From contig JAJRUA010000027.1 in the NCBI GenBank assembly GCA_024278035.1, forward strand, positions 1 to 5,855: a stretch of DNA of 5,855 nt, read 5' to 3'. The number at the start of each line of letters is the position of its first letter. The stretch's first letter is position 1. The notes under the pieces were generated by a model. It saw nothing but the letters and a program-made list of their open reading frames with translations, was not told the origin of the DNA and did not search any database. Positions 5,239-5,855 of the stretch are shown in pieces. The translations under genes were made by a program, and so were the position numbers. This DNA is from Planctomycetota bacterium (GTDB taxonomy: Bacteria; Planctomycetota; Planctomycetia; Pirellulales; Lacipirellulaceae).

Positions 5239-5855
5239 ATGCCAACATTTCAATTTGAAGCGATGGACGCCACGGGCGCCGAGATCAAGGATGTGATCGA
5301 TGCGCCCAGTGAAGAAGAAGCCCAGGCGACGATTCGCCAGATGGGCTACTTCGTCACGAAGATCAACGTCAAAAAAGCACGCAAGAAATCGGAAACGGCT
5401 GGGCCTGCCAAGAAAAACCGCGGCTTCGTTTTCGGTGGTGTTTCGACAAAAGAACTAACCGCTTTCACTCGGCAGCTCTCCATCTTGCAAGACGCGGGCC
5501 TGCCGATTTTGCGTAGCTTGCGAATTCTTGCCGAACAAGCCAAGCCGGGCCGTCTCAAGTACTCACTAGAAGACACGTGTGAAGAAATCGAAGGCGGGGC
5601 CACCCTCTCCGAAGCGATGAGCAAAAGCCCCAAATGCTTCGACCGCCTCTACGTGAACATGATCAAAGCGGGCGAAGCGGGTGGTGCCTTGGAGCTGATC
5701 CTCCAACGCCTGGCCGACTTCCAAGAACGGGCCGAGTCGCTCAAGCGAAAAATCAAAAGCGCCATGATCTACCCGGTTGTGGTGGTCTCGGTCGCGGTGG
5801 GCATCCTTACGTTTATCATGATTGCCATCGTCCCGGCATTCCGTGAGATTTTCGA
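5239..5855 (+). CDS. pilC: PilC/GspF inner-membrane platform protein, 5' part only
   Basis: Polytopic inner-membrane protein that forms the platform on which PilB and PilT act to add or remove pilins. The window holds 205 full codons, about half of the family's usual length of roughly 400 residues. The frame is open to the edge, so the truncation is due to the window. The N-terminal segment MPTFQFEAMDATGAEIKDVI matches the conserved start of PilC. A basic, Lys-rich stretch (about 48-62) links to the first T2SSF domain, from about residue 69 (TKELTAFTRQLSILQDAGLP) on. The hallmark MIKAGEAGGALE is at 141-152. A hydrophobic membrane helix at about 176-200 follows SAMIYPVVVV and ends with IVPAFREIF. 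It lies downstream of the second PilB-type gene in the same direction, the classic ATPase-platform order. The family is certain; pilus versus secretion use rests on the neighbouring pilT, which favours a pilus. Confidence 0.93.
   Translation, partial: MPTFQFEAMDATGAEIKDVIDAPSEEEAQATIRQMGYFVTKINVKKARKKSETAGPAKKNRGFVFGGVSTKELTAFTRQLSILQDAGLPILRSLRILAEQAKPGRLKYSLEDTCEEIEGGATLSEAMSKSPKCFDRLYVNMIKAGEAGGALELILQRLADFQERAESLKRKIKSAMIYPVVVVSVAVGILTFIMIAIVPAFREIF

Noticed and set aside
5634..5846. 70-codon + strand frame inside pilC
   Set aside because: It is out of frame with the clear PilC/GspF translation, which runs open through this stretch.

Overview
The window carries a cytoplasmic/inner-membrane motor module of a type IV pilus (or closely related type II secretion-like) machine, with all genes on the + strand. 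In order: a PilB/GspE-family assembly ATPase (1-1701), the retraction ATPase PilT (2121-3218), a second, diverged PilB/GspE-family ATPase (3407-5131), and the 5' part of the PilC/GspF inner-membrane platform gene (5239 to the window edge). No pilin, prepilin peptidase, secretin or alignment-complex gene is visible. The base composition (moderately GC-rich), the wide intergenic gaps, the GC-rich palindromic intergenic repeat and the presence of two PilB-like ATPases around PilT suggest a planctomycete of the Pirellula/Rhodopirellula type. That is inference from general resemblance, not a proven assignment.

Layout. The first ATPase starts at base 1, so its promoter and ribosome binding site lie outside the window. 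A 419-nt gap (1702-2120) follows. It holds a good match to a sigma-54 (-24/-12) promoter at 1778-1794, an inverted repeat with one arm overlapping the -24 element, a stable hairpin at 2001-2019, and a possible 27-codon leader ORF ending 10 nt before pilT. The 188-nt gap after pilT holds a compact 118-nt palindromic repeat (3238-3355) with 15-bp terminal inverted repeats, nested hairpins and a four-run G-quadruplex motif on the minus strand, then a short heptamer repeat. The 107-nt gap before pilC holds a long imperfect hairpin just upstream of a good Shine-Dalgarno sequence.

How the genes work together. PilB-type hexamers drive pilin polymerisation through PilC, and PilT drives depolymerisation. 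With two PilB-like motors beside one PilT and one PilC, the system may swap assembly motors or serve two machines. The two motors differ in a telling way. The second (3407-5131) keeps both halves of the tandem MshEN cyclic-di-GMP binding motif. The first has lost key residues of that motif and also has altered residues near Walker B. Together with a sigma-54-type promoter in front of pilT, this suggests separate control of the motors: one c-di-GMP-responsive assembly ATPase, one unresponsive ATPase, and retraction under its own promoter. The architecture belongs to known families. The most unusual points are this regulatory asymmetry and the structured intergenic DNA.
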